Counted from the first letter of the stretch, positions 26,901-35,736 are shown. The stretch: DNA of 64,000 nucleotides from Candidatus Falkowiibacteriota bacterium (GCA_026396875.1 JAPLVY010000005.1:25495-89494); one strand, 5' to 3'. Numbers and translations are program-made. The notes: generated by a model not told the origin, from the sequence alone.

Positions 26901-27106
26901 AATTCTTTCCTAATTTTTAATAATTGTTCTTTTTCTTGAGTTTGCTTATATAAGGTTATCAAGTCGATTTTTTTCTGATGAAGTCTCTGCAGCTCAGACA
27001 TGGTTTCATTAAAAGACTTATCTATCTCCAATAAAGCACTCTCGAAGTCGGCGGACAAATCCAAAGATGGCGAGTCGGCCACGCCTTGCTTACTCTCTAA
27101 TTTCAT
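26885..27106 (-). CDS. Small coiled-coil protein, unknown
   Basis: A 73-residue protein. An acidic N-terminus (DSPSLDLSADFESALLEID) leads into a helix with heptad-like spacing (about 28-70) and a basic end KEFKKTT. There is no signal peptide or membrane segment. It has a good promoter of its own about 20 nt upstream, and its stop codon sits inside the hairpin that exposes the ribosome-binding site of the giant gene. That physical coupling suggests it partners the giant protein through coiled coils; this is inference. Confidence 0.6.
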   Translation of the reverse strand: MKLESKQGVADSPSLDLSADFESALLEIDKSFNETMSELQRLHQKKIDLITLYKQTQEKEQLLKIRKEFKKTT

Positions 27107-27126
27107 AGATTTAAATAATTACTTAA

Positions 27127-27155
27127 ATTATAGCCCGCAAGACATAAAAGGACAA
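27127..27155 (-). promoter_or_regulatory. Sigma70-type promoter for the coiled-coil gene pair
   Basis: On the minus strand TTGTCC (27150-27155) and TATAAT (27127-27132) are 17 nt apart. The start would be near 27120, about 14 nt before the ATG. Confidence 0.7.
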
Positions 27156-27215
27156 GGGCCAAAATATAGAAAAAAGCCTAATAAAAATAGGGTTTTACGA
27201 TACAAGCAAACACCC

Positions 27216-27244
27216 TTGACATGAGAATTAAAATCGTCTATATT
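27216..27244 (+). promoter_or_regulatory. Promoter of the 16S rRNA unit
   Basis: TTGACA at 27216-27221 and TATATT at 27239-27244 have 17-nt spacing. The start near 27251 gives a leader of about 215 nt before the mature 16S. No other promoter-like pair was seen in the leader. Confidence 0.7.
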
Positions 27245-27325
27245 TATAACATCGCATTACAACAAGAGATAAAAGAAACAGGATATGAAGATGTCTCTGT
27301 TTTTTTCACTGCTTAATGCGGTTCC

Positions 27326-27398
27326 TTGAAAATTGAAATTGGTGAAGTTATAACGATCATAATCGTTTATTTCTTATTTTGGTGCGAACAGGCACCAA
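27326..27398 (+). promoter_or_regulatory. 5' arms of the pre-16S processing stem
   Basis: Bases 27384-27398 pair with 29014-29028 (15 bp with one G-U). Bases 27326-27345 pair, less perfectly, with 29070-29091. The arms nest correctly around the 16S gene, as expected for an RNase III-type processing stem. The inner 5' arm can also fold back locally (TTGGTGC with GCACCAA). Confidence 0.75.
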
Positions 27399-27467
27399 TT
27401 CGGATAACAAAAATTTTTTTCCGTTATTTAAAACGGACTTTCATATCGAGAGCTATCAGCTTTCTTT

Positions 27468-28936
<1,469 letters not shown>

Positions 28937-29013
28937 CTAGGGAGTTTAAAACCAATACCTAACGGTATTCCGGTTTTAAGTCGACCTTGGAGCTTGCTCC
29001 AAGGATAGAAGAG

Positions 29014-29091
29014 TTGGTGCCTGTTTGCATTGAAATGCAAAACAAGTTATAGACGACTGATCGGCATTATCACCAAATTTCAATTTCTCAA
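29014..29091 (+). promoter_or_regulatory. 3' arms of the pre-16S processing stem
   Basis: Bases 29014-29028 and 29070-29091 are the partners of the two leader arms. A separate perfect hairpin (CCTTGGAGC, TT, GCTCCAAGG at 28985-29004) stands between the mature 3' end and the stem. Confidence 0.75.
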
Positions 29092-29094
29092 TAT

Positions 29095-29123
29095 AAAAAG
29101 ACCACGTTTTACGTGGTCTTTTT
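29095..29123 (+). terminator. Intrinsic terminator of the 16S unit
   Basis: AAAAAGACCACGT and ACGTGGTCTTTTT form a 13-bp stem with a 3-nt loop, followed by more T. This ends the 16S transcript without 23S or 5S. Confidence 0.92.
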
Positions 29124-29130
29124 TGTTTGT

Positions 29131-29158
29131 TTGACATAATAAGAGAAATTGTGATAAC
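29131..29158 (+). promoter_or_regulatory. Extended -10 promoter for the 29196 gene
   Basis: TTGACA at 29131-29136 is 16 nt from GATAAC (29153-29158), which is preceded by a TG extension. It begins directly after the 16S terminator. Confidence 0.55.
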
Positions 29159-29195
29159 CTTGCTTATTACATTAACAATCAAAACTGATACAAGC

Positions 29196-29861
29196 ATGGG
29201 AGGAAATAATTTTAATTCCAAAATTTTACAAATGTCCAAGGCTACCAAAAAGTCTGTGACAGAAATTAAATTAATTGTAGGAATTCCCTTTGACGGAGTT
29301 TTACAATTCAAAAATGCCGAAGAGGCGAGAAATCACTTTCTGGAGATCACCGCCGGATATGATCCGGGAGATTTATTAAAAATGCCATCAGAAATTCTAG
29401 AGAAAGCTTTGCCAACTCTGGAAATTTGGTCTCATTTATTTATTTTTGAGGTTTCACAAATCAGAAATAAAAGGAGGGCTAGGGCAATGCTAAAAAAATG
29501 CCCACCAAACAACACGGCGGAAAAAGTGGTTATTAAAAAGATCGCCGAACTTTATGGTGTTACACCGGAAAAATTCTGCCGATTAAAATTAGCGGAAGCT
29601 AAAAATCTTGAAGAAGCAATAACAATCGCTTTCAGATTTATGCCAGTTAGCACCCATATTATTGGGCCGAAAGGAAAAATACTCTTTATGAGGAATTCCA
29701 TCCCTCTTAATTCAGATTTTACGTCTGAGATAAACATTAAATCTCCAGACAAAGAAGACCAAAATATTCTTTTCTCTGCCGGTTTGCGGAAAGGCATGGA
29801 CGCCCCAATTATTGAACTAAGAAAAGCGAGTGACTTGGCGGATTGGAATGACAAATGGTAA
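29196..29861 (+). CDS. Protein of unknown function downstream of 16S
   Basis: A 221-residue soluble protein I do not recognise. The ATG at 29196 (MGGNNFNSK) follows the predicted promoter; ATG 29235 (MSKATKK) is an alternative. A longer frame from 29127 would begin inside the 16S terminator and is rejected. The protein has two parts. Residues 20-110 include LIVGIPFDGVLQFKNAEEA, and 120-221 begin with a helical pair and KIAELYGVTPEKFCRLKLAEA. There is no signal peptide or membrane segment. A bidirectional terminator separates it from trpS. Confidence 0.6.
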   Translation: MGGNNFNSKILQMSKATKKSVTEIKLIVGIPFDGVLQFKNAEEARNHFLEITAGYDPGDLLKMPSEILEKALPTLEIWSHLFIFEVSQIRNKRRARAMLKKCPPNNTAEKVVIKKIAELYGVTPEKFCRLKLAEAKNLEEAITIAFRFMPVSTHIIGPKGKILFMRNSIPLNSDFTSEINIKSPDKEDQNILFSAGLRKGMDAPIIELRKASDLADWNDKW

Positions 29862-29883
29862 ATAAAAAGTATTTCTAGCAAAC

Positions 29884-29912
29884 AAAAAGGACTTTTCAAA
29901 AAAGCCCTTTTT
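29884..29912 (+). terminator. Bidirectional terminator between the 29196 gene and trpS
   Basis: AAAAAGG-A-CTTTT pairs with AAAAG-C-CCTTTTT with one mismatch. T-runs occur on both strands. Confidence 0.75.
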
Positions 29913-29930
29913 TTATTTTCTATAATTATT

Positions 29931-30920
29931 CTATCTCACCCCGACAACGCCTCTCACCTTCCCCATTTTTTCCTCAGCGATTTTTGTCGCCTGTTTGCGG
30001 CCTTTTTCTAAGATTTTTTTCGCGTCGACATCGGAAATTTTGTTAAACTTCTTTTGAAAATCTATCAAAAACACCGCAACCACCTCGGCTAATTCTTTCT
30101 TGAAATCGCCATAGCCCTTACCGGTAAATTTCTTTTCTAAACTTTTTATGCTTTCACCACTCAAAGATGAATGGATAGTTAAGAGATTCGCGAGGGCTGG
30201 TTTATTTTTTTGATCATAAATAATTTCACTACCAGAATCCGTTACCGCCTTCATGATTTTTTTTCTCGCAATTTCTGGTTCATCCAACAAAGCGATTGCA
30301 CCAGCCGGATTTTCGTCACTCTTAGCCATTTTCTTACTAGGATCATTCAAACTCATAATTCTTGCCCCCTCTTTTTTTACCATTGCTTCCGGAATAGTAA
30401 ATACTGGACCATACTGGTTATTAAAACGTTTAGCGATATCGCGAGCCAATTCAACGTGCTGCTTTTGATCGTCGCCAACAGGCACTATCTGAGTGTCATA
30501 TAAAATAATGTCGGCCGCCATGAGGACTGGGTAATCGAATAGGCCAACGGAGACCGAGTCCTGTTTGTCTCCCGCCTTATCTTTAAACTGGGTCATCTTT
30601 TTGAGGTCGGCCATATAAGCGCCGCAACAATTCAAAACCCAAGCCAACTCAGTGTGCGCTGGCACCGCTGACTGTTGAAAAATTATCGACTTTTTCGAAT
30701 TAATACCTGAGGCTAAATAAATCTTGGTGATATCCAAAATTCTTCGACGCAAATCTGTCGGATTTTGTTTAACGGTAATCGCGTGATAATCAACTACCGA
30801 AAAAATACAATTATATTCATCCTGCATTGTCACCCACTGAGAAATCGCCCCAATATAGTTACCGATTGTTAGGTCTCCGCTAGGTTTAATTCCCGAGAAA
30901 ATCGTTTTTTTGCTTGTCAT
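29931..30920 (-). CDS. trpS: Tryptophanyl-tRNA synthetase
   Basis: Class I synthetase that charges tRNA-Trp. The N-terminal IFSGIKPSGDLTIGNY contains the HIGH-equivalent TIGN. The KMSKS loop is KKMAKSDENP near residue 205. FDYPVLMAADIILYDTQIVPVG is the family's tryptophan-pocket segment and is split here only for length. The total of 329 residues is normal. It is transcribed alone, convergent with the gene at 29196. Confidence 0.95.
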   Translation of the reverse strand: MTSKKTIFSGIKPSGDLTIGNYIGAISQWVTMQDEYNCIFSVVDYHAITVKQNPTDLRRRILDITKIYLASGINSKKSIIFQQSAVPAHTELAWVLNCCGAYMADLKKMTQFKDKAGDKQDSVSVGLFDYPVLMAADIILYDTQIVPVGDDQKQHVELARDIAKRFNNQYGPVFTIPEAMVKKEGARIMSLNDPSKKMAKSDENPAGAIALLDEPEIARKKIMKAVTDSGSEIIYDQKNKPALANLLTIHSSLSGESIKSLEKKFTGKGYGDFKKELAEVVAVFLIDFQKKFNKISDVDAKKILEKGRKQATKIAEEKMGKVRGVVGVR

Positions 30921-30985
30921 ATAATATTTATAACTGCTTTTTATACTAATATTTTAAGGCAATAAGGCCGATTTAGCAAATAAAA

Positions 30986-31049
30986 AAGAGTTTGACTTCT
31001 TTATTTTGATTTAAACGCAGGTTAACCAAATAAAAAATATCAAACTCTT
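30986..31049 (-). terminator. Terminator of the minus-strand tRNA pair
   Basis: AAGAGTTTGA (30986-30995) pairs perfectly with TCAAACTCTT (31040-31049) and the stem continues imperfectly inward. On the minus strand it ends in a run of T, 3 nt past the last tRNA. Confidence 0.75.
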
Positions 31050-31052
31050 GAG

Positions 31053-31170
31053 AGCGGAAGACGAGACTCGAACTCATGACCCCAACCATAAAATAGTAAA
31101 ATATTAACTAAAATTATGGAAACAACAGACCATTTTAGGATTGTGCTCTAACCAACTGAGCTACCTCCGC
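31053..31170 (-). tRNA. tRNA with 44-nt insertion in the anticodon loop, identity unresolved (Lys-UUU possible)
   Basis: The acceptor GCGGAGG pairs with CTTCCGC, with U73 and no encoded CCA. The D arm is GCTC..GAGC and the T arm ATGAG-TTCGAGT-CTCGT. The anticodon stem CAATC pairs with GGTTG, but 51 nt lie between the two arms instead of 7, which implies a 44-nt insertion. The insert can fold (CTAAAATGG with CCATAATTTTAG). Removing one 44-nt block gives anticodon UUU, AUU, AAU or AAA according to the cut; only UUU avoids A34, which is rare in bacteria. The T-arm and U73 recall tRNA-Gly, yet no NCC anticodon can be produced. The insertion is far smaller than known self-splicing group I introns. 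Confidence 0.75.
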
Positions 31171-31210
31171 AAGGGTTTTTAAAATGAACAAATTCATGTG
31201 GGTTAGTATA

Positions 31211-31332
31211 CCCAACTACTTTTTCTTTTTTTCTTTGATTACTTGTAACCGCGCGGCGAATGACACTAAATTTGTGCCACCAAAAAAATTTCAGAAAAGG
31301 AGTTGCGGCGCCGCAACTCACGAGTAGTTGGG
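31211..31332 (-). repeat. Inverted repeat enclosing a perfect 20-bp palindrome, between two tRNA genes
   Basis: CCCAACTACT (31211-31220) is the exact inverse of AGTAGTTGGG (31323-31332). Between them lies the perfect palindrome GAGTTGCGGCGCCGCAACTC (31300-31319). The block is in the spacer between the two minus-strand tRNAs and no frame explains it. It could be an RNA processing structure or a small mobile element. Confidence 0.6.
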
Positions 31333-31377
31333 CAACGGTCCCCTTTTTCTTAAAAAGCTAATTAATTTAGCTTTGCG

Positions 31378-31450
31378 CTCCCCCGGTGAGACTTGAACCC
31401 ACGACCAAGACATTATGAGTGTCCTACTCTACCAACTGAGCTACAGAGGA
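31378..31450 (-). tRNA. tRNA-Met(CAU) or tRNA-Ile2(CAU)
   Basis: The acceptor TCCTCTG pairs with CGGGGGA. The anticodon arm is GGACA-CTCATAA-TGTCT, giving CAU, and G73 is followed by CG, so no CCA is encoded. The T1:A72 start and G73 are unusual for elongator or initiator Met. The TTGGTCG and GGTTCAAGTC parts resemble bacterial tRNA-Ile2, which reads AUA after lysidine modification. A tRNA-Ile(UAU) exists at 47398, so identity stays open. Confidence 0.85.
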
Positions 31451-31492
31451 ATATTTTTCTTAAATGAACGAAAACGCCAGAATTCTTAGTTC

Positions 31493-31582
31493 CATCTTAA
31501 AGGCCTTTCGACAACAATCATTCAAGGAATGAAATAGTTTAACAACACAATGAGAATGATTGTCGTCTAGGGCTTTAAAATG
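31493..31582. repeat. Large imperfect inverted repeat in the divergent tRNA spacer
   Basis: Arms 31493-31523 and 31554-31582 pair over about 25 of 30 positions, including the uninterrupted ACAATCATTC/GAATGATTGT. The loop of about 30 nt starts AAGGAATG, which could pair with the adjacent CATTC instead, giving an alternative small hairpin. It lies between the minus-strand tRNA at 31450 and the plus-strand tRNA at 31696. There is no ORF and no known RNA family. Confidence 0.55.
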
Positions 31583-31639
31583 GCAAGAAACAGCTTTCAT
31601 ATATTAGCAAAATAATAATTAATGTCAATAGTAAAGCTC

Positions 31640-31667
31640 CTTGAATAATAAATTCTTTATGCTAAGA
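31640..31667 (+). promoter_or_regulatory. Possible promoter of the plus-strand tRNA cluster
   Basis: TTGAAT (31640-31645) and TAAGAT (31662-31667) have 16-nt spacing, about 29 nt before the first tRNA. Confidence 0.45.
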
Positions 31668-31695
31668 TTATGGGGTCATTTCGCCACTTCTAATC

Positions 31696-31766
31696 TCGGG
31701 GTGTAGTATAGCGGTAGTACGCGTCCATGGGGTGGATGTAGCCCGGGTTCAATTCCCGGCACCCCG
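31696..31766 (+). tRNA. tRNA-Pro(GGG)
   Basis: The acceptor CGGGGTG pairs with CACCCCG, with A73. The anticodon arm CGTCC-ATGGGGT-GGATG gives GGG, and the T arm is CCGGG-TTCAATT-CCCGG. C1:G72 fits proline identity. The D arm is short and no CCA is encoded. Confidence 0.9.
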
Positions 31767-31783
31767 ACGAAGAAAATAGGTTT

Positions 31784-31855
31784 TGGGCTCGTAGTATAGT
31801 GGTAATACGGGGCATTCGCATTGCTCAGACGCGAGTCCGATTCTCGCCGAGTCCA
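31784..31855 (+). tRNA. tRNA-Ala(CGC)
   Basis: The acceptor GGGCTCG pairs with CGAGTCC and includes the G3:U70 wobble that marks alanine tRNAs; A73 follows. The anticodon arm GGGCA-TTCGCAT-TGCTC gives CGC. No CCA is encoded. Confidence 0.92.
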
Positions 31856-31881
31856 CAAATATTAGCCCAAAAAGCTATAAT

Positions 31882-31952
31882 CGGGCTGTGGTATAATGGT
31901 ATTATGCACGATTCGGGTTCGTGCGATCGCGGTTCGATTCCGCGCAGCCCGA
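31882..31952 (+). tRNA. tRNA-Pro(CGG)
   Basis: The acceptor CGGGCTG pairs with CAGCCCG, with A73. The anticodon arm CACGA-TTCGGGT-TCGTG gives CGG, and the T arm is CGCGG-TTCGATT-CCGCG. It is the third gene of the cluster with Pro(GGG) and Ala(CGC). Confidence 0.9.
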
Positions 31953-32056
31953 CAAGAAATTGTCCAATATTACTGAAATTGCCAAATAAGGTCAAATTGG
32001 CTATAATCTTATTAGCCCGTTGTTACTGTAAATCCCCTTAATTGGGTTTTTTTATT

Positions 32057-33610
32057 ATGATAGATTTTAAGCAAAAAATAGAGCAAGAAGAAAGATATCG
32101 CTACCCCGCGGAAGAAGATTTGCGACCAAACAAGAAGACAAAACGTCTTTTTGTCTATTTAGCGGTTTTTGGTATTCTTTCTGTATTTTTTGTTGGGAAA
32201 GTCCTTGTTTCTAGCCAAGGATCCGGTGGAAATTGGTTTACCAACACCTTTTTGGGCGGAATTTCTCATCTGATTATCAATCCTACTACCGAGTTAAACG
32301 GAGAGAAAGAGGATAGAATAAATATTCTCCTCCTTGGCACTGGCGGAGAAGGCCATGACGGCGGAAATCTAACTGACACTATAATACTGCTATCCGTAAA
32401 ACCTTCAACAAAACAAGCCTCGATGATTTCTATCCCGAGAGACATGTTGGTGCCAACTACCGGAGGCTCGTGGAGAAAAGTAAATAGCATCAATGCTTTT
32501 GCCGAGATGAAAGAAAAGGGTAGCGGTGGTCAAACGGTCGCCGATTCTCTAAGCCAACTATTAAATCAACCGATCCCCTATTACGTACGAGCTGATTTTG
32601 ATGGTTTTATTAACATTGTGGATGAAGTTGGTGGCGTCGATGTTTATGTGGAGAATACCTTTGATGATTACACTTACCCCATTCGCGGACAAGAAGATAA
32701 CCCAAACTATAATTCGCGCTTTGAACATTTGCATTTTGACCAAGGATGGCAGAAAATGGATGGCTTAACTGCTCTCAAATACACGCGTAGCCGCCACGCT
32801 CTTGGCAAAGAAGGGAGTGATTTTGCCAGAGCAAGAAGACAACAAATAGTCCTTGAAGGCGTCAAAGAAAAAGTACTATCCAGAAATACTCTCACCAATC
32901 CCGCTACCGTTTCAAAAATTATCGGAGAAATGGAATCCCACATTAGCACCAACCTGAAAGTCACGGAAATGATTAAACTCTGGAGCATGTCTAAAGATAT
33001 TCAAAAAACACAAATTATCAATCGGGTATTAGACAACAGTGTTTCTGGTTTACTGATGGATAGTCGCGGTGATGACGGGGCTTATATTCTCCTGCCTCGG
33101 GGTGGTAATTTTCGCCCGGTTCAAGACATGATTTCTTCCGTCTTTGGTGATACTGTTCAGAATAATTCATCAGGAGCGGAAATTAGTGTTCCGGAAATCA
33201 AGGAAGTCAAAATTAAAAAAATCAAAGAGACCTCTAGCGTAGAAGTTCTTAATGGTACCTGGATTCCTGGTTTGGCCTCAAAGGCTGGCGGCGAACTCAA
33301 GGACGGTGGCTTTACTGTAACTAAATTAGGTAATTCACCGGAAAGGAATTATACTAAAAATACCATCTATGACCTCAGCTACGGAGAAAAGAAGGAATCA
33401 CTAGAAGCTCTCAGGGCAGCATTTGAGGCTGAAGTATCATTTTCCTGGCCACTTTGGCTGGAGCAAAAAATTTCCACCTACGAAGGCAAGGCCTCTTCTA
33501 GCGATGCTACTAGCACCAGCATAATAATTGATACAAAAGGAACTAGTACGGGACCAAACTTTATTCTGATTTTAGGGGATAAAAACAACACCGCTACTGT
33601 TAACGAATAA
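32057..33610 (+). CDS. LytR-CpsA-Psr (LCP) family protein
   Basis: LCP enzymes attach lipid-linked glycan polymers to the cell wall or to surface proteins. The ATG at 32057 gives 517 residues; a TTG five codons earlier is less likely. A basic cytoplasmic N-terminus is followed by one membrane helix (about 30-52). The LCP core carries NILLLGTGGEGHDGGNLTDT, SIPRDMLVPT, and the Arg-rich YTRSRHALGKEGSDFARARR near 240-260. A C-terminal LytR_C domain (about 395-450, SVEVLNGTWIPGLASKAGG) follows. It is the first gene before der, 5 nt away. It may act with the O-antigen-ligase-like protein in surface glycan assembly, which is inference. Confidence 0.92.
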   Translation: MIDFKQKIEQEERYRYPAEEDLRPNKKTKRLFVYLAVFGILSVFFVGKVLVSSQGSGGNWFTNTFLGGISHLIINPTTELNGEKEDRINILLLGTGGEGHDGGNLTDTIILLSVKPSTKQASMISIPRDMLVPTTGGSWRKVNSINAFAEMKEKGSGGQTVADSLSQLLNQPIPYYVRADFDGFINIVDEVGGVDVYVENTFDDYTYPIRGQEDNPNYNSRFEHLHFDQGWQKMDGLTALKYTRSRHALGKEGSDFARARRQQIVLEGVKEKVLSRNTLTNPATVSKIIGEMESHISTNLKVTEMIKLWSMSKDIQKTQIINRVLDNSVSGLLMDSRGDDGAYILLPRGGNFRPVQDMISSVFGDTVQNNSSGAEISVPEIKEVKIKKIKETSSVEVLNGTWIPGLASKAGGELKDGGFTVTKLGNSPERNYTKNTIYDLSYGEKKESLEALRAAFEAEVSFSWPLWLEQKISTYEGKASSSDATSTSIIIDTKGTSTGPNFILILGDKNNTATVNE

Positions 33611-33615
33611 ACGAT

Positions 33616-35094
33616 ATGGAAAAAGAAATAAAAAAGCCATTGGTCGCCCTTTTTGGTAGAACCAATGTTGGAAAGTCCACTCTCTTTAATTGTCTAACCG
33701 AAAGGAAGCAGGCCCTAGTTTCTGATATACCCGGCACTACTCGTGATAGCAATCTCGGATCAGTTGAGTGGAACGGCTTCTCTTTTGATTTGGTGGATAC
33801 CGCCGGAATCCTTGACGGCATTTTTCTGGAAAAGAAGAGCAAAGGACAGTTAACCGACATCGATGAAAAAACTCAGCGTCAAGCTAAGGCTTACTTGGAA
33901 AAAGCCGATGTTTTAATTTTTATTGTTGATAATAAAACCGGCTTACTTGCCGAAGACAAAGAGCTATCTAAAATTATTAAAAAAATTCCCGCGCTCAAAA
34001 ACAAAATCATTTTAGTGGCTAATAAGGCTGATAGCTACAAGCAACGAGCAGAAACCGCCGAATTCAATAAATTGGGACTTGGCGAACCGCTAATCATCTC
34101 TGCTGCCAGCGGCGCTGGCACTGGAGATCTTTTGGAAGCAATAGTTAATAGCCTTAAAAAACAAAAGCTAGTCAAGCGCAGTCTAAAGGCGAGCGCAGAA
34201 AAAACCGAGAGCGAGAGACCAATCAAAATTTGCATACTCGGGAAGCCTAACGTTGGCAAATCTTCATTTTTAAACTCTGTTCTCGGCTACGAGAGAGTAA
34301 TTGTTTCCGATATTGCCCATACTACGCGTGAACCACAAAATACCGAAATCGAGTTTAAAGGCAGAAAAATTGAAATCGTTGATACTGCCGGTATTAGCCG
34401 ACAGGGACACAAAGCTGAGCGCTTAGAAAAATACGGCATCGAAAAAACCTTATCTGTACTCAAAAAATCAGATATCGCTTTTTTAATGATTGATATTAGT
34501 GAAGGGATTACTCATCAAGATGCCAAACTTGTTCAGGAAATTTTTGATCGCGGCAACAGTTTAGTAATTGTTGCGAACAAGTGGGATAAGATAGAAAAGC
34601 GTGACCCAAAAAAATGGCAAGAAGATATCTATGGAAAATTTCCTTTTGCCGCCTGGGCACCAATTGAATTTATTTCCTCTCTTGCTGGCAGTAGCAAACA
34701 AAACCAGGACAAAGCCAATGGATTCTCGGCCGCAGAATTGAGCAAGAAGATCAACCATTTGCTTTCTATGGCAATTGAAATCGATGAATGCCGAAAAATT
34801 TCTCTCAGTGAATCCCAGCTTTCCAAATTTTTAAGTAAAATAGTTAAATTACACCGCCCCGCCAAAGGGAAGGGCTTAAAACATCCTCACATCTACGAAC
34901 TCAAGCAGACTCAAAGCGAACCGCCGAAATTTAGCGTCAGGATTGGTTCTCGTGATAACCTGCATTTTTCCTATGTTCGCTTTATTGAAAACCGTTTGCG
35001 AGAAAAATATAATTTTCTAGCCACCCCGGTACACTTGAATGTAGAAAAAAACCCAAAAAGACACGGTGTCCGCGAAGGAAGAGCTGAATCATAA
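33616..35094 (+). CDS. der: Ribosome biogenesis GTPase Der (EngA)
   Basis: Tandem GTPase needed for 50S subunit maturation. The first G1 loop is GRTNVGKST at residues 14-22 and the second is GKPNVGKSS near 208-216. DTAGI occurs in both domains and NKWD appears in the second. The KH-like C-terminal domain (about 390-492) includes HPHIYELKQTQSEPPKFSVR. The length of 492 residues is normal. The gene overlaps the region upstream of pth but not its true start. Confidence 0.96.
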   Translation: MEKEIKKPLVALFGRTNVGKSTLFNCLTERKQALVSDIPGTTRDSNLGSVEWNGFSFDLVDTAGILDGIFLEKKSKGQLTDIDEKTQRQAKAYLEKADVLIFIVDNKTGLLAEDKELSKIIKKIPALKNKIILVANKADSYKQRAETAEFNKLGLGEPLIISAASGAGTGDLLEAIVNSLKKQKLVKRSLKASAEKTESERPIKICILGKPNVGKSSFLNSVLGYERVIVSDIAHTTREPQNTEIEFKGRKIEIVDTAGISRQGHKAERLEKYGIEKTLSVLKKSDIAFLMIDISEGITHQDAKLVQEIFDRGNSLVIVANKWDKIEKRDPKKWQEDIYGKFPFAAWAPIEFISSLAGSSKQNQDKANGFSAAELSKKINHLLSMAIEIDECRKISLSESQLSKFLSKIVKLHRPAKGKGLKHPHIYELKQTQSEPPKFSVRIGSRDNLHFSYVRFIENRLREKYNFLATPVHLNVEKNPKRHGVREGRAES

Positions 35095-35143
35095 ATTTAT
35101 CATTACTAGAAGCGCTGTTTATCGGCGTTTCTTTATAATCAAT

Positions 35144-35686
35144 ATGAAAGTAATTGTTGGCCTAGGCAATCCTGGCCCCGAATATCAAAATACCCGCCAC
35201 AATCTTGGATTTTTAGCACTAGACAATTTGTTTCCAGAAGCTCAATACAAGGAAGAAAAACGCTTTGAGGCCTTGGTCGCTAAATATCCAGAAGGCTTGC
35301 TGGTAAAGCCCCTGACCTTCATGAACAACTCCGGACGAGCCGTGCGTAAAGTTCTTGATTATTACGGATTAATCCCGAAGAACTTTGGCCTCTTAGCAAA
35401 AAAAGATAGCGACCTTTCAGATGTTCTCGTGGTTATCCAGGATGATCTAGACTTAGACTTTGGGGTGACAAAAATAGCCAAAGACTCTGGCAGTGCCGGT
35501 CATAACGGTATTAAATCAATAATCAGTCATTTAAAAACCCAAAAAATTACCAGGGTTCGTCTGGGTGTCAAAAATGAACTTTTCAGAAATCCCATTCCGG
35601 CCGACAAATTTGTATTGGCTCGCTTTAATGCAGAAGAAAAATCTAGACTTCCGGAGATATTATCAGAAATCAGAAAAAATTTATAA
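35144..35686 (+). CDS. pth: Peptidyl-tRNA hydrolase
   Basis: Releases tRNA from stalled peptidyl-tRNA. MKVIVGLGNPGPEYQNTRHN starts at the ATG at 35144; an upstream in-frame start at 35066 lies inside der and lacks homology. The catalytic His is His19, FMNNSGRAV holds the conserved Asn, VIQDDLDLDFG carries the Asp, and DSGSAGHNGIKSI is the final motif. The product has 180 residues. TATAAT at 35134-35139 ends 4 nt before the ATG, so the transcript may be leaderless and separate from der. A strong terminator follows. Confidence 0.95.
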   Translation: MKVIVGLGNPGPEYQNTRHNLGFLALDNLFPEAQYKEEKRFEALVAKYPEGLLVKPLTFMNNSGRAVRKVLDYYGLIPKNFGLLAKKDSDLSDVLVVIQDDLDLDFGVTKIAKDSGSAGHNGIKSIISHLKTQKITRVRLGVKNELFRNPIPADKFVLARFNAEEKSRLPEILSEIRKNL

Positions 35687-35692
35687 AAGAAT

Positions 35693-35727
35693 AAAAAACC
35701 CTGAACTAAACTAATTCAGGGTTTTTT
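35693..35727 (+). terminator. Intrinsic terminator of the LCP-der-pth group
   Basis: AAAAAACCCTGAA pairs with TTCAGGGTTTTTT around a 9-nt loop, 6 nt after the pth stop. Confidence 0.9.
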
Positions 35728-35736
35728 ATTTGAGTA

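Noticed and set aside
21761..27106. Integrated mobile element in the accessory island
   Set aside because: No integrase, transposase, flanking repeats or tRNA attachment site was found.
29127..29195. Longer N-terminus for the gene at 29196
   Set aside because: It would begin in the tail of the 16S terminator and before the predicted promoter.
35066..35143. Upstream start for pth
   Set aside because: It overlaps der and adds residues with no similarity; the ATG at 35144 gives the exact family start.
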